This document shows, in pieces, positions 48,131-58,069 of a stretch of DNA of 64,000 bases; the first letter of the stretch is position 1, and every line of letters starts with the position of its first letter. Both the position numbers and the translations under genes were made by a program. The DNA comes from Adiantum capillus-veneris. Its lineage: Eukaryota; Streptophyta; Polypodiopsida; Polypodiales; Pteridaceae. The stretch is taken from NCBI GenBank assembly GCA_014529385.2, contig CM043944.1, positions 89,037,384-89,101,383 of the forward strand, given 5' to 3'. Under the pieces are notes generated by a model, which searched no databases, was not told where the DNA came from, and worked only from the letters and a program-made list of their open reading frames with translations.

Positions 48131-48560
48131 TTCCAGGTAAAGTTCTTCCCCTTCTAGGTCAACTCAGACATTGGAAGAGCTTTTTCCACCGCAAAAATGT
48201 GAATGAATTGTCGATAAAATTTGATATACCCAAGAAATGAACTCACTTTAAATACATATGTTGGTGCTCTAGCTTGCTAGAACACACTTAATCTTATCGT
48301 CGGCCATCTCAATACCATTCCTAGAGATGATGTGTCCAAAAAGTTTGCCTTTCCATACCATGAATACTGACTTAAAAGGGTTTAGCCAAATTCTCTTCTC
48401 CTTGCATCTCTCAAAAACCATCTACCAAAAGAGCAGATACATTTCTTCAATTGAGAAGATGGTAAAATCATTCATCAAGATAGCCAAGAACTTATGTAGA
48501 AACCCTTGATCTTCTTCATTATTTACTTCATTTAGAGCTCTTCTAGACTCATTGCCTTTT
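48131..48560 (-). pseudogene. Ty3-B reverse transcriptase with active-site Asp changed
   Basis: Minus strand from 48500 reads FLAILMNDFTIFS, where Ty3 RTs have an xxDD active site; the first Asp is Asn (codon AAT). It continues MVFERCKEKRIWLNPFKS, VFMVWKGKLFGHIIS and NGIEMADDKI, a close Ty3 RT match. The fingers region is missing or unreadable upstream. Confidence 0.85.
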
Positions 48561-48589
48561 TCTAGCTTCTAATATTATCATTCTTTACT

Positions 48590-48920
48590 TGAATTTACCT
48601 ACTGGGCCCTTGGATAGTCAAAATTTGACTTGTATAATCATGTATAGCTCCAGCAATTTTGAGCCAAGGTCTATCCAAAATCATTCCATATGCCCCTTGT
48701 ACATCCATTACTAAGAAGCTGTTTAAAATTCTCCTTTTCAACTCTAATATGCATGTTCCCAATCAAACCAATAGCTTAAACTACTCGTTGATCAACCATT
48801 CTAATTTTGAAAGGTGATGACTTGAGATATTGGAGTATCAAGTTTATGTCATATATGTTCTCCCAAGATGTTTACTCCTACCCCACCATCCAATATTACC
48901 CGAGACAATTGTTTTCATTA
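48590..48920 (-). pseudogene. Ty3-B aspartic protease remnant
   Basis: Near 48890 the minus strand gives ILDGGVGVNILGEH, the active-site loop (D-G-G here). About 70 codons on come MILDRPWLKIAGAIHD and YTSQILTIQG, the closing protease motif of Ty3 elements. Several frame changes lie between. Confidence 0.7.
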
Positions 48921-49900
48921 ACTTGAATAACACGAATCTCATCATCTCTTACGGCTAATAATTCCATCACCATAGTCTCTGTTGCCTATTTTCTATTTTC
49001 TCTTATGACCTTTGCCACTTCTAATAAGGTTATTTTGATATCATCCAATTCTGTTGTGAGATTTTGAATTCGCTCACACACAGTAACATATATTTCATCA
49101 TGCTTATTACCAAAACTACTATCTGAGATGGACGACCTTTCTTCCAACTGGCCATCTTTGCAGTATCACTCAATTGGCCTCTTGAATCTAGTAGCTAGTT
49201 AACCCTTTGATGGAGATTTGGATTGCTCTCTAGATTTTTCCATCCCCAGGTCAATATTTCTAGCTTTGGCCAAGTCTATTCTGATTTGTTGCATTTCCCA
49301 AGTCAGACTTTTGATTGTAGCTCTTATAATCAAAAGTCCATTTTCTACCTTTTCCTCACCATAATTGCTCTTCTCCTTTGGAATCAGTGAAGATTGAGGC
49401 AGGAACTTGTAGATAGTCCTGGTCTTTCAGCACTCCGGCTGTTCTAGCATCTTCTTTTGCCAGGTCTTCCATAATCTTTTCTACCATATTTCTTTGCTCT
49501 TACCAATCATCAATCACCCTTGCCTTGCTCTATTGTCTACATTTCTTTGTTTCTACAACCTACTTCACTTTATTTTCATATTAATTTGGGAGATCCTTGA
49601 TCACCACTCTGCTTCTAGTGATCACATAAAATGGGACTAGTTCTGCTGGCTTCTACTCAGTTCCTTCTGGTGGGCTATAAAATTTCCATATTTTCCATCG
49701 ATATAGCAGTTGAAGTTTCTTTTCCCAAAATCAACTATACCCCTTCCTTGGTCATTGACCCCCTAATACATGCCTCTACCAATTCTTGTACTTGTATTGG
49801 CTTCAGTTTCTTTGTAGCCAACGTCTCCATCTATCTTCACCGCCGTTGGGTTGGTTAGTTCAATCATCGACAAATCTTTATCCTTATTGAAATGGTGAAT
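48921..49900 (-). other. Ty3-B gag-pol spacer
   Basis: Decayed, frame-shifting sequence between the zinc-binding region and protease. No separate domain is recognised. Confidence 0.5.
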
Positions 49901-51660
49901 TATGATCCTGTAGTTGTTTCAAACATGTTCATATACATTACAATATGTACATTGGGTACACTCATATAACCTGAGATCCTTGGATTTACATTTTGAGCAC
50001 CAGGTCTCCAACTTCCCTACTAAGATTTTGTCTACTATCTTCTTCGACATTTTGTCTAGATTCCTTGTCCACGACCCTTTCTCTTTGCCTTTAGCCCTAT
50101 CATCTCAATTCTTGTCAAATGAGTTAGAACTGGATCTTGATTAAGATCCTTGTCATTGGAATCTCTTCCACACTTATGGCCCTTTTCCTTTTTAGCTTGT
50201 TGCTCAAGTTTTAATGCTCTTTGAACCAAATCATTAAAATTTTTGGTTGGGGTTGGAACCTCTTGTTCCCAAAGTTTCTTACTTTTGAATCCATTGAGGA
50301 ACTAGGCATTCATTCTCTTCTTTGATGTGCTTCATGCAATTATCACATTAGTTCCTTAATCTTTTCAACATAGTTTTTGAATTGAGATTTTCCCTTCCTT
50401 GATTGTGTCCAATTCATAGAGGATGTCCTCATCACCCTTATTATCAAAATATTTGAGGAAAAAAGCTTTGATCAACTTGTTGTAAGTTCTAAGTTGGCAT
50501 GTTGGGTAATGATAATACCACTTGCTTGCTACCTCTTTTAGTGTCTATGGAAATTATTCCCTCCACTCATATTCATTGATGTCCTTTTAGCCCTTTGTTT
50601 TGTGATCGTGTGGCTCATGGAGAGGGTTGAGCTTTCTCAGTGATTATCCATGTGTTCTGGTCTGGGGCTGGTGGCAAGTTATCGACCATCCCAATGGTGT
50701 GGTATTCAATTCGGGTTAAGACTTCTAAAGCTCCTAAGTATGTGAATTTTCCTTCCTTCTTTGTGCTCTTGAGTATTGTACGCACATACTAAGCATGATC
50801 TATGGTCTATCTACCTGATGAATTCAATACTTGCGTGAATGTGGTTGCCACAACATGATTTGGGGTTGTGTACCTTGGTGGTTTCTTGGCAAGGAAGTGG
50901 AAGTGTTGGTGGTATAGACGGGCGGGATTCTCTACTTGCTTTAGTATAGGATCAGAGAAGGTGGTGGTAGCTATACTCTTTGTGAATTTTCTAGTTGTTT
51001 TCCCATGTCTGGCTCTCATTGTCATACCTTCTGTTGGTAGCTTTAGTGCTTCAACCACTATATCTTTGTTGATGACTACCGCAACTTTCTGTCCTTGGTC
51101 ATCTATGATCTGGACAGATCCATCCTCTTTAATCAACTTTCTGTCCTTGGTCATCTATGATCTGGGCAGATCCATCCTCTTTAATCATCGATAGTAGTTT
51201 GCAAGCCCTTTAGAAATCTACTCCACATGGTTCTTGATTTAAAAAAACCTTGAAGTCTCAACTCCTGTTGGCTTCTTTCTTAGTTGGCTCAGTTGCTACG
51301 TCATAGACTTTCTTCAGTAGCATTTGCAACTCCGCCTGACTTCCATCTTCACTTTTGAATCTTCCGGTGAAGACTGTGGTGTTGTGCGTCTCAAGCCGTT
51401 CTTTTGACAGGTAGGTTACTTTGGCCATTTTCACAGAACTGGGATCCAATTGATATGGTGGCAACTTCTGTAAATTTTCTTTTTGTGTCTTTCTCCTCTT
51501 TGCTTTCCTAGCAGCTTGCATTGCGCCTATGAGGAAAAATACAGTTTCAAAGTTAGAAAATTCAATAAATTTTGCTATGACATTCTCTTTGTCTGAATTG
51601 CTGGCAACTAATGTCCATTTTGCTTCAAACCAATTTTGGAGCATGCATAGATGCATAAAA
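49900..51660 (-). pseudogene. Ty3-B gag
   Basis: 51656-51258 gives the N-terminal part (KLPPYQLDPSSVKMAKVTYL). 50720-50270 gives the capsid core, with QQVDQSFFLKYFDNKGDED and LYELDTIKEGK, LEQQAKKEKGHKCG. Near 50010-49925 a Cys cluster CSKC..., CTQCTYC may be a zinc-binding module. A 52-bp tandem duplication (51083-51134, 51135-51186) sits inside. Multiple stops. Confidence 0.75.
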
Positions 51661-52040
51661 ACATGTATAGATCAAATCATACGCTCTAAGAAAAAATTAT
51701 AAGCAAAGTAAATAATTGCGATTGTTTACATCATGGGATTTTTTCCATATTTTTGCACTTTTGACTTCATAGGCTTGAAGAACATGTGATTTAGATACTT
51801 TGAGTAAAGTGTGAGCTCATTTGAGTGTACAGAGTGGAAATGGTGCCATATCTGGTCTTCAGATTGTGAAACAGAATTGGGTTTTTGAGATCCAAATGTG
51901 ATCAAACTTGATAAGTAAACTTGTCACATTATCTACTTTGGTGCAATGATGTCAAGAATGAGATTTGGACTTATTTTGACAAAAATGTAAATAAAGAGTA
52001 TAGTCTCTTCCTTCAATTTCAATAGCTCTTTGGCGGCGTT
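51661..52040. other. Junction between Ty3 elements A and B
   Basis: About 380 bp without coding signal, where element A's integrase stops and element B's gag begins. It may hold LTR remnants, but no TG...CA unit with a partner was found. Confidence 0.4.
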
Positions 52041-52068
52041 TACTTATATCCTTCAAAAATGTTTTGCT

Positions 52069-52326
52069 TTATAAGTAAGTAACTATATAGTTACTCCACT
52101 TAAGAACGAGTGATATTTGAAATAATGTCACATGAGGTACGGGTGTTTGTTTTTGGCATTGAAGAAAGTCTTTCACAAATGAGTGAACATCACTCCTCAT
52201 GGTTGGCCAAAATACTCCAAGTCTAAGGATCCATTGCATAGTTTGGTCTTCCGCAAAGTGAAGTCCTACTATGGTAATGTGTGCTTGATTTAGGTATTGT
52301 GTTTTTTCCTTAGGATTAATACACAA
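52069..52326 (-). pseudogene. Ty3-A integrase N-terminus
   Basis: Zinc module remnant: LHFAEDQTMQWILRLGVFWP then TMRSDVHSFVKDFLQCQK, matching the H2C2 domain ahead of the Ty3 integrase core. The core is absent. Confidence 0.8.
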
Positions 52327-52571
52327 AAGAAATATTTTATCTCAATTTCTTTTGTATAGCCTCCCAACTAGTAATTAATCCATAGCCGATTTCCCAATTA
52401 ATCCTGGTGTAATAGGAAGTGATATTTGACAATCCACTTGAGCTATAATCATCAATGAAACCATGTTTTCTGACCAACAGGGTATCATTTCCACGAAGAA
52501 CAAATATGCATCTAGTAGATCATCTTCTATCCCTTTTGGTGTTTCTCTTGAAATAATCCTTGATAAATGAT

Positions 52572-52886
52572 CTACTCTTTGGTGTGTTGTGCCTTTTTTT
52601 TTTTAACAACTACAGTGAAATCAAATTCCAAAAAAATGATGAACCATCTCACTATTCTTCCTGTGTTGCATGGCTTGTTGACCAAATACAATAAAGCTTG
52701 GTGGTCCACAAAGAACACAAATTTGTTGGCTAATAGGTAATGTCTATAATTTTTTGCGGCATAGATCATCCCTAATCCTTCTCTCTCGGTGTTTGTATAA
52801 TTTTCCTCTACCACATTCAGCCGTCTACTAGCATAGGAAATGGGAAAATAAATATTTCCATCCCCTGGTTGAGCTAATAGTGACAC
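52572..52886 (-). pseudogene. Ty3-A RNase H domain
   Basis: 105-codon frame with ISYASRRLNVVEENYTNTER, GMIYAAKNYRHYLLAN and VFFVDHQALLYLVNKP. The order and wording are typical of plant Ty3 elements. It ends in a Lys run (KKKK) encoded by a T-run on the plus strand. Confidence 0.9.
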
Positions 52887-53941
52887 CCAATTGCAAAATT
52901 GGAAGCATCAACACGTGCATGGAATATCTTATTCCATTATGGTGCTTCAATATTGGGGCTGTAGTGAGAGCTTGTTTAAGCTTCATGAAGGATTCTTCAC
53001 ACTCGCTAGTCCATACAAAGAGTGTAATCATGCCATACATGGGTTTTGCGATTATAGCAGCATACATATAAATGAATCGTCTATAATATCCACAATGTCT
53101 TATTAAATAGTGAACCCCTTTGACTGTTGTCGGTCTTGGCAATTCAATAACATGAATTTTATCCATATCAATCGCTATGCTATTTTTAGACACTATATGT
53201 CCAAGAAATTTTCCTTGTCTGGCCATAAATGTGCATTTTTCAGGATTTAAGCAAATCCTATAAACTCTACATTTTTCAAAGACCCTTTTGAGATGTTCAA
53301 AATGATCATCCTGGATTAATGAATGTACACATAAATCATCCATATATACTCCAAGAAATCCTAAGATATTTTTTGAAAGCATGGCTCATCAATCTTTGGA
53401 ATGTGGCAGGAGCATTAGTTGACCCAAAAGGCATAACCTTATAGGCAAAAATACGCCATTCAGTTGCAAAGGCAGTTTTATGCTAATCTTTTGGATCAAC
53501 CAAAAACTGATTATACGCCAAAAAATAGTCTAAAAAGCTATAAGCTTCTTTTCTTGCAACTTGTCATAAAACATGCTCAATGATTGGAAGAGGGTAGTTA
53601 TCTCTAATGGTGGATGCATTCACTTTTTTGAGATTGACAAATACTCTTAATTTTTAATTTTTCTTGGGTACCACCACAATTGGAGACACCCAATATGTGT
53701 GTTCAATTTCATAAATGAATTTGGCTTCCTTGAGCTTCTCTATCTCTTCTTTGATCTTTTTGGAAAATTTTTCATTATAAGTATATGGCCATTGTCTACT
53801 TGGTTTTGCATCATTTCTCATAGGTATGGTATGTTGATAAATTTTTGGATCAACACCCTTGAGATCTTTATAAGACCAAGCAAAGATATCTCGGTATACT
53901 TTTAGTAAGCTTAGCAAAAGCTCTTCTTCTTCTTCAATCAA
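52828..53941 (-). pseudogene. Ty3-A reverse transcriptase
   Basis: 53941-53654 is the N-terminal part (HTIPMRNDAKPSRQWPYTYN, EAKFIYEIEHTYWVSPIVVV). Between 53650 and 53390 the fingers and palm are readable with stops ([18 protein letters not shown]). 53382-52828 has an intact active site [10 protein letters not shown], then CLNPEKCTFMARQGKFLGHI and the connection domain. Catalytic Asp residues are retained. Confidence 0.92.
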
Positions 53942-54097
53942 GTCGTTCGCAATGTAGGTAGGTCTGGGCTCTTCTCCTCATTCGACTAAATATTTTTTCT
54001 TTGCATTTCCAGGTCCTTCATATGAGTCACCTTGCTTTTTTAGCTCCCTTACAAGTTGTGCCACTATGATCTTTTGGTCTTGGAGAGTATATTTTTT

Positions 54098-54731
54098 CTA
54101 ATGGGATGGAACACTCATTCCACCTTTATTCTCTTCCTTGGTTGTTTCCATTTCAGTGGTATACACCTCCTTTAGAGTTTTCTTCAACTCTTGATATTTT
54201 TTCTTTTGCTCAAACCGTGTCATGGATGATTCATCATCCTGCTGCTTAGGTTTTGATTGAGTTTCCTGTTTCAATTTCCTTAATATTTTTGATGTACCTT
54301 GCTTTTTGTTTGAAGGATATCTACCCGTGACTTTGTCTTTGACACAATCATGTGCATCTATCTGCATTTGAAAATTGTGTTATCCTAGAAACTAATGGCA
54401 TAGGTCTAGATTTCAAGTTGTTTGTTTCTCTTTTCCTTCTATACTATTTTTGTCTTCTTGGTTTTTGATTTGGGAAGTCATTTTCTTCCTCTCCTCCTTT
54501 TAGGAGTAATTGGGCTCTCACATGTTCTTTTTTTGATCCAGAATCATCGGATGTAGCTGAATGTTCTTCAAACTCATCAGTAGCATCATAATAGAGGTCT
54601 AAAAAGACTTGTTGAGCTTTCAGTAAGTCTTTGGGTTCCTGAACTTCATCTTCAATTTGAATGGTTGAGATTATTTCTATGGGAATTATGTCATAACCAT
54701 CCTCATTGCAAAATTGAGTAGGCATAGACAT

Positions 54732-54765
<34 letters not shown>

Positions 54766-55055
54766 CGATTGTTTCCAAAATTTGAGTCCATTCAAATGAC
54801 TCAAATAAATGCTCCAAAAAGGGTATATATGCTTCATCTGTGCAATTCCATTCTAAGATACATTCTTCTTTTTAAACTCCCATTTTTTGAAGCTCCACAC
54901 ATCCAAATAGGTGTGTCTTTGTTTAACCCAGATGGAAGCTTTGATTCAACTGAAGAGACCGAGTCAAATTCTTGAATGGGTGTTTTCACTACATCTCTAT
55001 AAGTGTGATCTTTCAAATTAACCCTTGTGATTGAGCCCACTTGCTTCAAGTACAA
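54098..55055 (-). pseudogene. Ty3-A gag-pol linker frames
   Basis: Frames 55055-54834, 54791-54444 and 54367-54098 are charged, low-motif stretches upstream of RT. A (CA)n microsatellite (54734-54763) interrupts one. Order suggests protease and spacer territory, but no DSG/DTG active site is recognised. Confidence 0.5.
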
Positions 55056-55111
55056 GTATTGTTTCCCCGAGGTGGCAAAGTCCTAGGTCACTAGGCATCA
55101 TCTTGTGAAGA

Positions 55112-55200
55112 GTAAGTATGTGCGTGTGCAAATCATATGCTTACTTGCATTGAATGTGAGATTGTTTGTAAGTACATGCTATCTTTTGCTGTTTTTGCAG
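55112..55200 (+). other. Candidate 89-bp intron
   Basis: Perfect-looking donor AGA|GTAAGT at 55112 and acceptor TGCTGTTTTTGCAG ending at 55200, with a T-rich tract. It precedes the acidic/Lys-rich frame in phase (AAG GAG GAG). A stop lies 9 codons upstream in the joined exon 1, so only a short exon, or a decayed one, is compatible. Confidence 0.35.
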
Positions 55201-56040
55201 AGGAGGAGGATGATGCAACAGCTAGGCCTAGTGGAATAAATGGAGAGGTGGTCAATGATGAACAGGGTGCCTCAAAGTCTATCGCAAGTCGTATATGGGA
55301 GGAGGATGAGGTTACTAAAGAGATAGGGGATGTTCTCCATTATTTAAAGTATGAGAGTGTGGAAGGGAAAGAGACTGAGAAGGGGAAACACTGTGATACC
55401 ATCGGGGAAAATGAAGGAAATAGTGACTATAAGGACAAGGATGTTAAGGATAACAACGACAACATGGGAGGTAAAGTCCCTTAGGAAGTGGAGCTGGATG
55501 CTGTCGGACCATATGCTGCTGACACGATGTCTGAAGATCATATCACTATCAAGGATGAGAATAGGCAAGGGGAAGGTGCAATGGACAAGAAGGGAGTGGA
55601 AGAACCTAAAGAGGCAGGGGAAGAAACCAAGATGGGGTGGAGGCCAAGAAGGACGATGAGGGGGGGCGAAGAAGGGGTTGGGAGCCAAGAAGGTGGATCA
55701 GGGGGAGGACAAGATGGGGGTGGATGCCAAGGAGGGGAAAGGGGTGGATGATGCCAAGAAAGGGAAAGGGGCACATGCCAAGAAAGGAAAACATGCAGAA
55801 AGGGGAAAGGCAAGCAAAGCAAAGAACAGGAATGAGGTTGAGAATGCCAAGGAGGAAGCGGAAATAGAGAATGCAAAAGTGGACAGCACTAACAGGGGTG
55901 TGGATCCAGTGGTTGGTGATGATGTACAAAATCCAACAGGTGATTCTTTTGGTTTGGTGACCCTTTTGGAGCTTTTTTGTGTGCAAAGAAAGAAGCACAA
56001 CCGTGCCCGTGACCTATTGATTCGTGCATGCAAATTGTAG
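55201..56040 (+). pseudogene. Lys/Glu/Gly-rich coding remnant, function unknown
   Basis: From 55201 the frame EEDDATARPSGINGEVVND runs 94 codons to a TAG (55482-55484), continues in frame to about 55640, and shifts twice in G-rich stretches. It goes on to 56040 as repeated AKK.xxG units (MGVDAKEGKGVDDAKKGKGA) and a non-repetitive end, DSFGLVTLLELFCVQRKKHN. The opposite-strand Pro-rich frames are shadows. It may be the disordered N-terminal region of the phosphatase gene that follows on the same strand. That link is inference. Confidence 0.5.
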
Positions 56041-56187
56041 CCCTTCTGACATGCAAATGTATTTTGCACAATGTGTTTTTCATTTCATTGAATCAATTCA
56101 ACTTTTGGCCTCTGTCTTTCATCTCATGTTATCTCTATAATATTGTGGTGTGTTCAACTTGTAAGTGTGTTCCAATGTTACTATTCA

Positions 56188-56349
56188 TTTCCAAACTAAG
56201 TATTGCACAATACAACACCAAATTGGTACTATTGAGTACCATTTCCAAACTAAGTATTGCACAATACAACACCAAATTGGTACTATTGAGTACCATTTCC
56301 AAACTAAGTATTGCACAATACAGTACCAAATTGGTAGTATTGAGTACCA
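56188..56349 (+). repeat. 54-bp tandem repeat, three copies
   Basis: Units start TTTCCAAACTAAGTATTGC at 56188, 56242 and 56296, nearly identical. Each contains CAAATTGGTA.TATTGAGTACC, related to the TTTGGTACTAT words at 57.5-57.9 and 59.7-60.9 kb. It lies between the Lys-rich frame and the phosphatase domain, possibly in a former intron. Confidence 0.95.
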
Positions 56350-56505
56350 AATTTGGTAGTTTTTGGTGTCATACCAGTTTTTTTTTTATGATATGATGAT
56401 TGCACTATCTATTTGCATTGTCTATTTTCTTCCACTCGTATGGAATTTTGGTATTTTTGTAAACTCTTGGTGGCTAGATGTGCCATTGGCAAACACAATG
56501 CTTGC

Positions 56506-57300
56506 GCCTGATGTGATTGCTAAACATGGGTAGCTGATTGTGCTTGATCTTAATGGGGTGTTATTGACAAGCTGCAGCAAACTTCCAGAAGGCCTTTGGG
56601 TTTTGGACAAGAAGCTCCAACCACGGATCGTCAAACTCAATAGCTCGCTAATTTATCTTGTAAGGCTAGATGATGAGAAGTTCATACTAACTCTTAAAAG
56701 GAAAGCCAAGATAATTTTCTGGTTCTACTATAGAAGGAAAAAGGTGTTAGATATGTTGAACGCTTGCTTCCCCCGACATGTGATGCAGAAGTACTTTGGA
56801 GGTAACTCATGTAAGCCTTGAGTGTTCAGAGGTTAAGTTACGCATACTTCTAACCTCCTCTTCGGCATGGCAGATATACTCTACCAAGAAGACTGTGAGA
56901 CCTGGAAAAAAAGTATGGCAGAGGTGTTGCATGTGCCCAAAGAGGTGGGTGACAAGCCTATTTTCCTGAAGAACCTACGTATAGTGTGGGCAAGGCACTA
57001 AAAATTTTGATGCTAGCAACACAATTATGGTGGATGACTGTAGATAAAAGTCACTAAAAAATAACTGTTAGAACTGTCTTGCAATCAGACCTTGCTACCC
57101 TGTTGTGGTAGAAAAAGAACACCTTTTTTACTTGACGGACCTCATTTTGTTGTGGTTGCTTGGATGGATAAGTGATCGGTACCCAACAACATACACTCGC
57201 AAGAACCCTATCTTTGACATAGAAGATGATATTATGGGTATGTTGTTGATTACTTCATACAGATGGAGGGTTACTCTTACAGATATGATCCCCCTAACCT
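56506..57300 (+). pseudogene. FCP1/NIF-type HAD phosphatase domain pseudogene
   Basis: Family members dephosphorylate Ser/Thr, for example in the RNA polymerase II C-terminal domain. From 56538 the frame reads LIVLDLNGVLLTS (HAD motif I in the plant DLNG form), then VRLDDEKFILTLKRKAKII and a W-to-F motif-II region, KVLDMLNACFP. After a 72-bp intron it continues FGDILYQEDCETWKKSM and VGDKPIFLKNLRIVWARH, matching the family's CT...KPL.FKEL..LW. After a frame change near 57000 comes NFDASNTIMVDDCR (motif IV, VDD) and YTRKNPIFDIEDDIMG. A TAG precedes motif I and TAA/TAG follow VDDCR. Exon-intron structure argues for a captured or relic host gene, not a processed copy. Confidence 0.65.
56802..56873 (+). 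other. 72-bp GT-AG intron in the FCP1-type pseudogene
   Basis: Donor GGAG|GTAACT, acceptor GGCATGGCAG|AT. Removing it joins KYFG to DILYQEDCETW in frame and restores the family's motif order; without removal the frame stops within 6 codons. Confidence 0.65.
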
Positions 57301-57479
57301 AGGAGACTCCTGAACTCTTGTACTTGGTGAAATTTTGTATCATGTTGCATATTATATAATGGAAAACCACTTTTTGGTACACAGTCTTGGGATCTTGATC
57401 TCTAGTGTCTTTTCTTGTGTTGTCTACTAGTTTGTGGTCTAAAAGCATATTTTTTGAAATCCCTGACATTGGTGTTAAT

Positions 57480-57950
57480 ACAATGGTGAAAATGTACAAA
57501 ATTTGGTGCTAGAACAGAGTCAAATTTGGTATCCAATACCAAATTTTCTTAAGAATTTGGCATTGTTCACTTCATGCTGGTAGTGAGTCATGTTGTCTAT
57601 CGGGTTTTGGAGACCCTATTGTGCATCACTTGTATTTGAAACCCTAAATTTGCAAATATATAGTTGCACCTTGGATCCATTGTCTTGCACCAAATGCTCA
57701 CAATATTGTACATGAACTTATGCAAAGAATTATACAATACCAAATTTTGGTACTACTTGTCATCACTTTGGTAGTGATTAGCTCCCTTTTGGTACATGAT
57801 CTTATGCAAGGGATTATATAGTAAAAGTTTTGGTATTGCTTTTCATCACTTTGGTGCTCGTTAGATCCCTTTTGGTGTTGGTTAGTATTATTTTGGTATT
57901 GATTAGGGGCAAGTTGGTACGGAGCTTGACAGCTAATGTACAACAATCTC
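57480..57950 (+). repeat. 84-bp tandem pair and TTTGGTA-rich sequence
   Basis: 57710-57793 and 57794-57877 are diverged copies (ACATGA.CTTATGCAA... TCCCTTTTGGT). The flanks carry further TTTGGTA.T words on both strands. Confidence 0.7.
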
Positions 57951-58069
57951 AAATATTGAATAGAGGAAGTTAAGAATAGCAAGAAAATAGTAAATCATGA
58001 GGAGAAAAAGATGTACTTTTTCTAGGAGAAAAAGCATTCACTTGCCCACTTAGGGGTTTTAGAATTGTG

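Larger units (their letters stand above)
46147..51660 (-). mobile_element. Ty3-gypsy element B, degenerate
   Basis: Minus-strand order gag, zinc-binding region, protease, RT, RNase H, integrase: the Ty3-gypsy order, with integrase after RT. No LTR pair could be recognised. Stops and frame changes occur every 50-150 codons. It lies directly downstream, in the same direction, of the truncated element A (52.0-55.1 kb), which is clearly a separate copy because both carry RT and RNase H. Confidence 0.85.
52040..55060 (-). mobile_element. Ty3-gypsy element A, 3'-truncated
   Basis: Minus strand: gag-pol linker frames, RT, RNase H and the start of integrase, then loss of the integrase core and 3' LTR at about 52.04 kb. 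The RT is better preserved than in element B. No LTR is recognised at its 5' side near 55.06 kb. Confidence 0.85.

Noticed and set aside
55538-56069. Pro/Ser-rich minus-strand frames
   Set aside because: Shadows of the Lys/Glu/Gly-rich plus-strand frame, which has codon-level repeat structure and a splice acceptor.
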